A DNA stretch of 64,000 nucleotides from Haemaphysalis longicornis (lineage: Eukaryota; Arthropoda; Arachnida; Ixodida; Ixodidae): NCBI GenBank assembly GCA_013339765.2, contig CM023457.1, positions 41,714,144-41,778,143 on the forward strand, in the 5' to 3' direction. A program made the position numbers and the translations under genes. This document shows positions 31,400-42,087 of this stretch, in pieces. Each line of letters opens with the position of its first letter. The stretch's first letter is position 1. The notes beneath the pieces were generated by a model, which saw only the letters and a program-made list of their open reading frames with translations, had not been told where the DNA came from and searched no databases.

Positions 31400-33025
31400 C
31401 CGGGCGACGAGATTTTAATTTTGCTCCGTCAGTTGGGTCAACTGACAGCTGGTTTGTTTCATTTGGGAAATTACGGCAGGGAGCGTATCTCGCACCGTTT
31501 CGTATATTTCTGTCAGGCCTTTCTGCAAATCTTTTTTCGTTATGAAGTTATTTTGTTCTACGATATCCCGGGGTTGGGGTGTCTGTACCTTGCGTTTCTT
31601 TTCACTGGCTGGTTGTAGAGGTGTGAGGGGCTGTTTTTCTGCCTGTGGTTTGATTGTTTCGAGCACAACCGTTTGTGCGTGTTGGGGAGCCGATTGCTGC
31701 GGAGATTTTGTTATTAAAGTTTTGAGGCTTTGGATTTCTGCTTTGAGTGTTTGTAGCTCATGCTGTAGTTTCTCGCATTCGTTACACCGGGGTATAGCAT
31801 TGGCGGGGGGAGCAGTGGGAGAGAGAATCGACGCCCAGCGGTGTTGCTGTGTCACCTCCTCCTTGGGCGGCGGTGGCAAGTTTCTAGTCCGGGATCTGGA
31901 CCTCAAACGGGTCCATCCAGCTCGGGTCGATGATTCCAAACGGCTGCTGCTTTGGGTTCTCCTGGTCGTACTCTTAGATCTTCGGGTGGTGTTCAGTTGT
32001 TCCCATTCTCGGCGCCTTTGACGTGCAAGATACGGCTTTTTTTAACCTCGAACGGCAGCCCTTAGTAGCCGGGAGATGATCTCTTGGGGTTGCACAAATG
32101 ATTCGGTTGCGGGTCCCGCATTCCACACTTTTCGCACGCTTTTACGTCCAGTGTGGGGCAAACGTCTGAGCGATGTCCTTGTTGGTAGCACTTGTAACAG
32201 TAAGGTGTTGTCTTCTTATACAGGTAGCATCGTGTCTCTGCGCCTCTGTAATAAAAGTAGAAGGGGACTTTTGGGCCGAGGATAGGGATGACTACGGAGC
32301 TTGACTATCCTAGGCGCCGGCATGGTGCAAATTCTAGCCTGGCATCCGAAGGTTGTCCAAAATTTCTTCTGAAGTGTGGTGGCTTGGGATGCCGTAAATA
32401 ACTCCCTTACTTGAGTCGTGCGGGAAGAGGCCGTAATGATTGACGCGGTAGTACCTGCCTTGTAGCTTCAACTTTTCTATGCCGTCCAGTTTCCTTGCAG
32501 CCATCTCGTTCAGTGTGCTGACGGTGGCAATGTTCTGTGCCGGGTCGATCCTGATTTTGATATCCGCTTGTTTCCACGTGAGTTGTGCTTCTTGCAAAAT
32601 ACTGTCCGCGATAGTACAGGCTTGGTACTTGCGGAAATCGAGGCCATCCGTTGGTCTCTTTGGGGGAAGTCTTCGAGAGGCCCAGCTCGTTTCCTATCGC
32701 TGCGCTCATCTTATTCTGCTTCCTCCTTTGAGATTTACTCACTACATGTATCCAGTTCTCCTTGGGAGTCTTCTCTTCCTCGTTCTCGAAGTCGTAGTAA
32801 TTCGGTTCTTCAATTACGGTAGGCTGCGCGGAGGTGTCGATCGCTGATCCCGCCTCGACGGCAGCCATAGCAGCTGTAGCTGACGTGGGCATCAGCGAAG
32901 CAGCGGTGGTGTTTTCGCCGTTCAAAGTAGGCTTAGCTACGGGTTGCTGCCTCGGAAGTTTGAAGTTTGTACTTACGGCGAACAAAACTGTTGTGTTCGG
33001 AGTCCACTTGTCGTTAGGAAGACGT
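31400..33025 (-). pseudogene. LINE ORF1 (gag-like)
   Basis: From 32985 the frame reads MFAVSTNFKLPRQQP and an acidic/basic linker. A domain with DIKIRIDPAQNIATVSTLN and KLKLQGRYYRVNHYG (about 32450-32560) resembles the RRM-like RNA-binding core. Next come knuckles CYKCYQQGHRSDVC (about 32180) and CEKCGMRDPQPNHLC (about 32120). The C-terminal third (31939-31415) has an SR-rich stretch, a leucine/lysine coiled-coil (CEKLQHELQTLKAEIQSLK) and a tail. ORF1 proteins bind the element RNA. Two frameshifts divide it. Confidence 0.75.
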
Positions 33026-33240
33026 CGCTATAGGGCTTCATCCAGTTCCGACGAGTTTTCGGCCGAATTTAACTTCTTGTGGGGAGCCGAAGCGAAGCGT
33101 GACAGCGACGATCTGCCCCCTAGTGGCGTGTCTATCAGCAAGGCTTCTGTAGTAAGCCGCCATCTCCGCCGTTCCCTCCCCTGCCACCGTTGAACCCCAA
33201 GGACACGGAGCTGTGTTTCGCGCTCATAGAGAGCCACTTT

Positions 33241-33535
33241 TACATTTGCTTTCCTTCAGTCCAGCCACACGGTGCAACATCACAATCCAGGCCCTCCCAA
33301 CCGAGATGCTTGCCCAGCTTCGCGCTGCACCGTCTGGACTAAGTCTAAAGCGACCTAAAATGCGCGGTGCTAGAGTGCCTCGACGTACCGGTGGTTCGCC
33401 TTCCGCCACTCGCAACAGAACCCAGCGCACTAACTCTAAAGCCACAACCGCCCAAACCTATACTGAAACTCGAGCCCCTTATCAATTTCTGCGATTTCAG
33501 TGACACCGGCACGCCTAGGAGAAATGGGTACTTGC
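33241..33535. other. Unrecognised sequence left of the hAT insertion
   Basis: Proline-rich frames are open on the + strand, but no motif was recognised. Sequence of the same kind continues at 35805 once the hAT element is removed. Confidence 0.35.
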
Positions 33536-35796
33536 CAGTCTTGGGCAGTAACTAGTCACTAGTAACGCGTTACCGGTAACTAGTTACTTTTTTCAGTAAC
33601 TGTAACTAGTTATTTTTAAGTTAGAGGAACTTGTAACTGTAACATTGTTACTTTTTTGCGGAGTAACTGTAACGAGAAATATTGTTAGTTACTTTATTTC
33701 TATAAAAAAATTATCCAACAACAACACTCATTAACGGCCGATGTAAAGTATGCGCGTTTCACTTTTTTGGCCTTTCTTCCGCAGAACCTTCGTCTACTTC
33801 ATCTATGCCAGCTAACTTCCTTCGCATGGGTGAAAAACAAAACATCTGGACTAGAAATGTTTAGGCGTGCACGTGTGCGTGGTGTCTCACGCGGTCTACT
33901 AAGGGCTCGAAGTTTCCAAGTCTAAGCTGCAGTATTTTCTCAGCAGCGCGACATTGCTCTCACCCAGGCCATAAACAACGCTGCGACACGCGTCTAAGCG
34001 CACGTGGATGCATGTTGACGCGCCAGAGCCTATAGGCCGACGCGCGGCTGCACCATTTTCGCCACATCTGGGGCGCAGTAAAAGTGTTTGACACAAAGGC
34101 GAACAGGAAAACATACACTCACAAACGCCGCACAACGCACTGAAACATTTGCACTTTCGCGGAAGCCTGGAAAACTCCGGTAAGGGCATCGCTTTCCCAT
34201 TAGCGACGTGCCGCCCCGTTTTTGGGGTCATAAAACGCCGCGGGGAGTCTCTCGGCGGCCTCGCGCTCGTCCAGCCCCTTGCGCACTGTAGTGTTCGATT
34301 CACAAGTCTCCGTTGCTTGCGACTATTGTGCTCTTTAGAGACGCCTGCCCGTGTTTGGGACCACGCGTTTGGCACCCCTGGTCCAGAGGCTTCATCGAGC
34401 TGTCAACAGTACTCGAACGAGGTCGAGGAAGTAATAAATTTCACGCCCCTCCACACATTCGACGACCCCAACGATGGTGGCCCCCGAGTACCCTCACACC
34501 AGCCAGCAGTGGCTAGTCAGTGAGCGGAAGCGATTTGGCTGGTTGGGTAAAAATCAAGACAGACTGCTCCCATCCAGTACGGCAATCCTCGCTGGTGTCG
34601 TTTCGCAAATGCAAACGGATCAGTCTGTCTTGATTTACCCAACCAGACAAACCGCTTCCGCTTACTGACTAGCCAGAGTCATTATTAATAATTACAGTGA
34701 CTCTGGCTTGTCAGTAAGCGGAAGCAGTTCGGCCGGTTAGGTAAAATCAACTATGACTGCTCCCTTCGCCGCCATTATGCGACACTAATTAGACCTTTGC
34801 CCGTTCGGCCTACGCCTCCAAGCAAACGAAGGGAGGGGTTCCTAGGATGGGCGACGTGATTGCTGTGGAAGGCTGGAATTTTGATAGCAGTGTTTCCCGG
34901 TCGAGACGGCAAAATCCGCCTTTGTGAGGACAGGGGGGAGGAGCAGGAGGGGAAAACAGTACAGCGTTCATTTCAGTTCCTATTCTCTCTGGAAATGTCT
35001 TGCCTCATTCGTGGGATGGAAGTGGCTGGGGGTTGGGGCGGGAGAACAACTCCGAGGGCCTACAGACAAACGTCGCTTCGGCAATGGCTCAAATTGGTCT
35101 CCGTCTCCGACCACAAGCACGAAATAAAAAGTTAACGAAGCGCATTTTGGGTATCTTTCAAAAACACCGCGACAACCTATGTACACCGACGTCCGTTTCC
35201 CCATTCCTCCCAGGGCCTTCCGTCGATCCGCCACCTTCGCCCCCTTTTTTCCCATTCTCTCTTACTACGCGGGGCGGACAAGCGACGGCATTGTAGGAGA
35301 AAATAAAGTTGACATTGAGAGATTGTTTCGGCTATGGTGTCATCCAGCTCGGTATAGTATAAGTTCGGCCTCTCTGATTCCAATTAAAAAAAACAACTAA
35401 TTCTGTGCTACAATAATGTTTCTAAATAAATTTGTTACAGCGAGAGTGAAGCAACACAAAAAATAAAGTTCCTTGTGATGGATAGCAAAACTTCCGTAAT
35501 AAAAAAATCAGGCGTACACAACGATTGTTGGTTTGGGCGTGAGAGAGCATCATTTTAGGTTCCCCTCGTGTAGGCTTTACTTCGTGTAATTTTTACTAGC
35601 TGCATGCCTTCGTACGTTTCTATTAAATAAGCCAAATCTTTTCAGTAACGGAAAAGTAACGACGTTACTTTTTTGCAGTAACTGTAACTAGTTACTTTTG
35701 GAAAATTCGTAACTAGCTGTTAGAGTTACTTTTGTGGGTTAGGTAACTGTAACTGTAACACTGTTACTTTTTTTTTCGGTAACGTCCCCATGACTG
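33536..35796. mobile_element. Non-autonomous hAT element with nested fold-back
   Basis: The ends CAGTCTTGGGCA and (reverse complement) CAGTCATGGGGA are typical hAT termini. The flanking 8-mers GTACTTGC (33528-33535) and GCACTTGC (35797-35804) match at 7 of 8 bases, the hAT duplication length. Both ends carry dense GTAACTAGTTAC/GTAACTGTAAC subterminal repeats (33541-33700 and 35640-35790), likely transposase-binding sites. No transposase is present in the 2.26-kb body. Confidence 0.85.
34505..34765. repeat. Three-copy 65-bp fold-back inside the hAT element
   Basis: GTGGCTAGTCAGTGAGCGGA... (34509, +) is repeated inverted at about 34615-34678 and again direct at about 34700-34765. The inner junction is the palindrome CAGAGTCA...TGACTCTG (34672-34707). 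The copies have diverged, so this is an older MITE pair or a rearranged fold-back. Confidence 0.8.
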
Positions 35797-35804
35797 GCAC
35801 TTGC

Positions 35805-38148
35805 GCCTTTATCCTCCTAGTCGCTGCCAGTCACCGTGACTCGTAAAAAAACCTCGCCTCCCCTTCTGGCCAGGCCAAAATGGAGACGCCTACTCCAACG
35901 CACGTCACTGACACTCCTACGAGCGCATCTTCGGCATCACCCCACATCGACAGCGCGCTATTATGCCTTCAGCGTAGCGCACTTACCCTTACAACTATAC
36001 GGCCGTTGTTTGCTCATGATGCCCGCTCTGCAGTCTCACTATAGTGCCCAGAATCCTCAACCTGCCATACGAAGCAACAATGTCGCCCTAGTCAGATCGC
36101 ACTCCCTCCCCAGCTGCAGTGCCGTAGTCATCCAAACAAGCAAACCTAATTCTCTGCAACTGGAAGAGCCCAGCGAAACACTGGGCATCACGACAACCAT
36201 GGCATCTAACGCGTGGGGCCCTGGCGCATTGTTTCTCGTGCGCAGTTCACCCGAGTTCTTAAGCGACGAGAAGCAAGGCCGTTAGATTTGGCTGGAGAAA
36301 AGATGAAACTACGTTTCAAGCGTCGTGCAGGGCGTCGACGTCGTGGTCGTCCGCCGCGCTGCCTGTCTAAACCCACTTCCCCGTCTGTCTCAAAGCTCCA
36401 GGCACAGGATTAACCTACGACCTCCGGACTCTCTGGGGGGTCCTACTTCCTACTTATTCCATAGTCAGTTGGCCTACGTTTGCGCTGCAGCCACAGGAAT
36501 TAGACTAACAGCATTCACGCCCACGCGACCCCGCCCTCAGTGCCACTCCCAGCCCAGACCTCCTGAACTCGCTATATGGCTGCCTGTGCCGCAACGACGA
36601 CGACTGGACAGGACATTAGACATATTGCCCTTTAATGGACATGCACAGTGTGTGTACGTGTCTGTACATAGTACATTTCTCCTATTTTGTGCATCTATTC
36701 AGGTCATCATCATTAGAGCTCCTTAATGAATAGGTTGCTGCTCTTTGGCCGAACCAATAACCCGTGCCCTACCCATAGACTGAACGTGAATTATGGTAAT
36801 CTGCATCATTGGAGTTTACTTTGGTGGGCTTTACTGTATGACGATTAGCATAGAGCTCTCCCGCCGAACAAATCACCCGTGGGTTACACCTAGACCTGCG
36901 AACGGGAGTTCAGGTCGTCATCATATATGGCACCTTTTTTCAGTTATTTGAATGATCGCATGAAATATAATCTTCAAAGGGACAGCAGCTGAACACGTGA
37001 ATGGGCATTGCTGTCCCTCCGCAGATTCTATGTATGGCTCTAATTTCATGCTGGTCCTGGTCATTCGCCAGATTAGATTTTGGTTCGGTGATTTGTCGTT
37101 CCTGGGCGTTGTGAGGAAGCCCACTTGACGCGACATTGCTCGGGTGCCCGTGGCTTATTTCTGAAGAGTGAAACCCAATTTCATGAGTCTGGAAATATGT
37201 GATCTAGCGGGCATCTTCGAGAGAAACCTACAATTGTATGCAACATTTAGGTTTTGTTTCCATTAGGTAGTCGTTGATTTTGGGGACACATAGGAGGGAA
37301 CTCTGTGCGGGCATCGAGATTTTTTAAGAATTTACCGCCATGCAAACTATTAAATCGCCGCAAAGCTTGCAATCGAATCGACTGTTTATCTTTCGTTTCC
37401 GCGCATTGGTGCTGCACCGTCACTGCTTTTTAGCCGTTCTTAGCCCCGGGGGCACCGCATACCGTTGCTTGCAAAAATCACATCAGCCAGAACAGAAACA
37501 ACACGAAGGATATATCAGAATTTCCTTTCACCAGGACTTTTTAGGGCTCATTCATATGAATCATTGTTTAAAGAAAAATATCAGGCATCTATGAGGCGAA
37601 AATAGACAACAGAGGATATTAGCACCCTTTTAATTTAAAATAAGTTGGGTTGGTTTATGAGTGATTCCAGACCTCGTTAAAAGTGCATCCAAGAGGACGA
37701 GATTTATAAAAATAAAGCCACCAAACAGGTCACTAATTATTTAGAAGAACAGCGACGCAGCTATTGTCCCGGGGAACCTACCTCACTTCCACAACCCTTC
37801 CCAGTTATAACTCAATCTCTCCACGGAATGCTTCGTTCCCATTTCGGTACAAAGAAAGGGACAGGGAGATGTGGATGGCCCCAGGCAAAGTAAAAAAAGC
37901 ACACAACACAATTTGAAATTACACCTCTCCCAATTATGCACTGAACAATGAAGTTTAAGGATATTGCACAAATTTTTATTCATTAAAATTTGTCAGTGTT
38001 TACTTATACGGTAAAGGTAATAAAGGTAAAGGTAATTGAGGGATAATGAAAACTTCACATTTCCAGAGGTCTTTACAAACACATTCGTCCGAGAATTGGT
38101 GTCCTTATTTACACGAAATTTGTGTCACACCGCGAAATTCTTCCTTCT
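35805..38148. other. No recognised gene
   Basis: Proline/serine-rich + strand frames at 35836-36726 have no motif I can name. The stretch from 36727 to 38148 is AT-rich; its right end may be the 3' untranslated part of the hAT transposase gene. Confidence 0.4.
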
Positions 38149-40185
38149 TCAAAGCTTGCAAAATTCGGCAAGAACTTGTGCTGGGGTCACTTCGACTTCC
38201 CTATGTACACTCAGGAGCGCCAGTCCGGTCAACCGCTCTTGTTGAACCCGATTCCTTAGGTAGTTTTTCAGCCTCCGCAGAGTTGAAAATGTGCGTTCGG
38301 GAGTTGATGTGGAGGCAGGAAGCATAGCCAAGATGCCAAATAGGCGGTGAATGGTGGAAAAAAATTCAGCATTGCACATGCTTAGGGCACCCAAAGCGCC
38401 TGCTGGGAAATCCGCTTCAGGGACTTTAGACCATTTTTTCCTCCACAGCATCAATTCCACTTCGATCACACACATGCTCACCGAGGTAAAATTGGGCTGC
38501 ATCAGTGATCCGAGAAATGCTTGCTGATGCACAATATATTTGGTAGGATCATTTGAAGACCCACCACAACACTTCTGTGGTTCTCAAAACGCTCTTTGAG
38601 CTGGTTTTCCAGGTCGGCCAAGAAAGGCGAATACACATTTCACCTATAGTACTCTTCTGGATTGGCAGTAGGCGTCTCACATCTTTGGTTTTGCCTCAAA
38701 ACCGTTCGTGGCAGTGCCATCTCTACATTCACATCGCTTAGAAGACGACAGGCCTCCCCAAAAATCTTCGTGAATTCCTTGGCTGCGTCTCCTCTGTTTT
38801 CAATGAGGACGCTGACAATGTCTTCGACGTGGTCACACGCCTGCGACAAGTCACAGTCGACCTTTTGCAAAAACTTGCAAAGTGGCAATGTCGGGGAAAA
38901 CAGCCGGCTGATTATGTGTAGGGAGACCACAAATTCGGGCTTAGTGATCACACTTAGCAGCTGGCATGCTTTGGACGATATATGTGACGGCACAGCCCCC
39001 TCTAACTCTTCAAGGAATCTAGTGATCGGCATGTAAAGTTCCAAAAAGCGTTGGAGAGCATCGTGGCTTTCAACCCACCTTGTCTGGCAGAAAGATATGA
39101 GGGACATTCTTCCTTGTCGTTCCGTTTCAACTTGATCTTGTAGCTGGTTGCATCTCTTTGGGGACGCCTTGACAAATCCACACACGGAAGAAACAGTCCC
39201 TAAGCAGTTTCGAATGCTAGCCAGCTGGCACGAATGAAGCAATGCCAGGTTTAAGGAGTGAGCGCCACAATGAACGTACAAGGCTTTTGGAAATGTCTCT
39301 CGAATGACAGCTTGAACACCGTTTAGGTACCCACTCATGGAAGCCGCGCCATTGTAGCCCTGCCCACAAAGTAAAGTTAAATCAAGGTCGTGGCTCCGTA
39401 GAGTGCTCAAAATGCTGTGTGCTAGGGCCTTGCCGGTGAGGTCATACACAGGAACAAAATCAAGAAAATCTTCTCGAAGTACACAATGCTCTGTTGTGCG
39501 CTTCTCGACGTATCAGATACGGAGAGCTGCGCAGTGCAAGAAATGTCTGTCGCATCGTCAGCAAGAATTGAAAAACAACCAGAAGCGTTGACTCGGTTCA
39601 ATTTTGCTCTGGATGATTTTGCCACACAACGCAATTATCTCATTTTGAATTTGTGGGCTTGTGTACATGGCATTGCCGGGAAACGTTTCAATATGCTTCT
39701 TTAAGGGAGCATCTCCACATGCGGCCCTCATTCTAAGAAGTGCTCGAAAATTCCCATCGTTTCTGTTGGGAAAGCCTTCCGCCAAATCGATAGTACCGCA
39801 TTCATCCGTTCCGCGAAGTGCCAGTTCTTGACGTCCGCAAAACATTACTGTTTGAATTATCGGCTCCACATTTTTCCGGCTTGCTTTTTCACTGCGGTGT
39901 CCAATTGACTTATTACGTCAGACTGAAGTCCTGAGTGAACTGCAAGAAAACCCTCCGACTGCGATGCGGACTTCACATGGTAGCTGCTGACTGCATGACT
40001 TTTGAAGGCGTCTAAGGCTTTCGTCACAAAGCAACCCAAGTGCTGATGTTCCCCCTTTCAGCACATTCTTTGGCGAAGAGTACGCAATATTTACAGAGTG
40101 CTCCTCCCAAAAACTCTGAATACACAAGCCACGGGTAGCTAGTCGCCCAATGAAGTTGGAAAGCGCAGGTCCCCGCAGGGGCACC
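38149..40185 (-). pseudogene. ZMYM1-like hAT transposase, main part
   Basis: The - strand encodes, from the right, a TTF-type zinc finger (YPWLVYSEFLGGALCKYC, about 40110). A middle block starts ADDATDISCTAQLS (about 39560). The long DUF4371-type core (38640-39449) has SILSTLRSHDLDLTLLCGQG, GYNGAASMSG and HCGAHSLNLALLHSC. The C-terminal hAT dimerisation block has FGILAMLPASTSTPERTFS and LKNYLRNRVQ (about 38230-38340). hAT transposases of this type gave rise to vertebrate ZMYM1/THAP12-like genes. An in-frame stop after EEYYR (about 38640) and several frameshifts disable it. The N-terminus lies at 46109-46558, separated by a LINE. Confidence 0.82.
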
Positions 40186-40595
40186 GTGTGTGTTCAAGGT
40201 GACGGTAGTGGAGACACCGCGGACCCTGAGCCCATGTGGGTTGGACCCACCCACGCTCTGGCTGTGCGTGGCTTTGCCGTGTCCAGGTAAAAGGGCATCC
40301 TGGTGGCTGAGCAAATACCAGGGTTGTTTTGGACCTTTACGGCCCCCTGGGGGCGGCAACACGCCACTTTGGCCCCTGCTTCCAGCAGACGGTACCCCAG
40401 GATTGACCCGCCCTCGGGGAAATCAGCCAGTCGCCTTTTCCTGTCCTCTCCATTCTTTCTCTTTCATGTTTTCTTTCCTAACCCTGTCCTGTCATCTCCT
40501 TCCTTTGCTTCCATGCTTCTCCAGGCGGCGAGGGTTAACCCTGTGCAAAGACATCACTCTTGATTTCAAGCATAAGGTTATAGTGGCAAGGTACG

Positions 40596-41213
40596 GTTAG
40601 CGTGTGCTGAAAAAGCGACGTCCCTTGTTGGACTCGGTGGTGGGCGACCGGCCTTGCCACCGAACACATACTTGTATGGCATCTCCAAATCCCTTTTCCA
40701 TGAATCGCTCTCTTAAAAGGGGGCGCACCGAGGCAACCACCTTTGAATTTTTTCCTTCAAAGAGGCAAGTGTTTTCCACGCTTTCACGTGATGCACTCGG
40801 AAAATGAGAACACAACAATGAGAAAGATGTCACCATTTCTTGTGTTCAAATGTCTGTCGAACCTCATTGGGGCTGGCTATAAGGCACAAAAACCCGCGCC
40901 GCTGCTCTACATGTCAGAAATTTGGCCACGGATCAGAGTTTCAGGGGTAAGCAGACGTGTGCAAAATGCTGCAAAACCGACCATGTGTCGGAAAGCTGCG
41001 CTGCCCCACCACACCGTGTCAACTGCAGCGGTGACCATGCTGCATACTCGCGCTCATGCCAGCAATGAAAAAAAAGAAAAACAAATTGCGTGGAAAGTAA
41101 AAGAAAACATCTCTTACCCCGAAGCACGCAGGCGTCTTGCTATCACGCATAAGATAGCATACGCCAACGTGGCGCGTCAGGGGGCGGCGCCACGTGCGGC
41201 AACTGTCCAATGA
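40596..41213 (+). pseudogene. LINE ORF1 (gag-like), decayed
   Basis: The frame keeps the C-terminal family signature: cysteine-poor remains of zinc knuckles (CRKAALPHHTVSTAAVTM, where cysteines are lost), then KVKENISYPEARRRLAIT and YANVARQGAA. Several knuckle cysteines are substituted and the upstream part shifts frame, so it is not functional. It ends 37 bases before the ORF2 start. Confidence 0.7.
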
Positions 41214-41450
41214 GGGACCTCGTTGAGAGGGCCTGAGGAAATACTAGCAATGGCTTTTTCTAGTGTACTGCAGTGGAACTGCAGGGGGCTTCTGAAAAAC
41301 TTGGATGATAAAGAGCTGCTCTGGGAGCATGCACCTCTGGCAGTGTGTCTCCAAGAAACCCACTTATGCAGCAAACACAGACTTTTAAGTGCGAATGCAC
41401 TTCTTAAGCGACCCTGAATCACGCGTCCACCGCCGTCCGTCCATCCGCAC

Positions 41451-41538
41451 CACATACCCACTTAGGGCGATTGGCCAAGAAGAGTTCCTAATTTCTTTAG
41501 CACATACCCACTTAGGGCGATTGGCCAAGAAGAATTCT
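41451..41538 (+). repeat. 51-bp tandem duplication in the Helentron
   Basis: CACATACCCACTTAGGGCGA followed by TTGGCCAAGAAGA occurs at about 41451 and 41502, nearly identical. A further shared block, GCATCACCCGTGCATTC, occurs at 41543 and 42281. Confidence 0.85.
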
Positions 41539-41579
41539 TTCGCATCACCCGTGCATTCCCACTTCCCCATCGACGACTG

Positions 41580-42087
41580 CTGCTTCGCCAGGAGCGGAAG
41601 TCGGGGCGAGTACTGCGGCGTCTACCTCGTCGGTCACGTCTACGCGAACCTCGTGTCGCACGCCGTGTCCACCTCGCCGGTCAGGGACGAGTCGCCGTAC
41701 AGTGCCGTCTACACCGACGCGTACTCGGGCGACGGAATCGTGGTCGTCACCCTCTACCTCGCGCCAAACATCTCGCGCGACGACGTCGTCGAATACGTGG
41801 ACGCGGCGATGGAGAGTGTGGCCAGGCGCGTAAAGCCCTCGGACCCGGTCGTGGTTGTTGGGGACTTTAACGTGGACGTGCGAAAGGGCGGCGAGTGGTT
41901 GATGGAATACATGCTCGCCAACCACTCCATGACGTGCCTACCGCTAGAGGCTCCCACCACCATCAACGGCAGGTACATCGACCTGGCCTTTGCGAGGAAC
42001 TGTCTGATACGCGCGGTCTTGCAACAACTCTTGACCGTACATTCAGTGACCACAAGGCGGTCATAATGACCGTCAACTACAACGACA
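41580..42087 (+). pseudogene. Endonuclease-domain fragment in the Helentron
   Basis: The frame is open from 41389 to 42066. Residues after about 41600 resemble the C-terminal half of an AP-endonuclease-type (EEP) domain: GEYCGVYLVGHVYANLV, VVVTLYLAPNISRDDV, the catalytic block VVVVGDFNVDV (about 41850) and GRYIDLAFARN. The final FSDHKAV motif (about 42042) is in another frame because of a one-base shift. Full Helentrons carry such a domain after the helicase, so the piece fits an internal-deletion product. The N-terminal part is missing, so it is probably inactive. Confidence 0.65.

Larger units (their letters stand above)
27705..33240 (-). mobile_element. RNase H-bearing LINE (I-type), old copy
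   Basis: On the - strand a two-ORF LINE runs from about 33240 to 27705. It has a GC-rich 5' untranslated region, ORF1 with RRM-like and CCHC parts, and ORF2 with AP endonuclease, reverse transcriptase and RNase H. The 3' end has AATAAA near 27750 and a (TCC)n-like tail at 27705-27740. RNase H after reverse transcriptase points to the I group rather than Jockey, CR1 or RTE. Frames are broken throughout. Confidence 0.82.

Noticed and set aside
40190..40600. 136-codon + strand frame
   Set aside because: It lies in the 5' untranslated region of the LINE and has no motif.
41389..42066. Resident gene of 225 codons
   Set aside because: It lies within an element bounded by subterminal inverted repeats and is an endonuclease fragment with a frameshift before its last motif.
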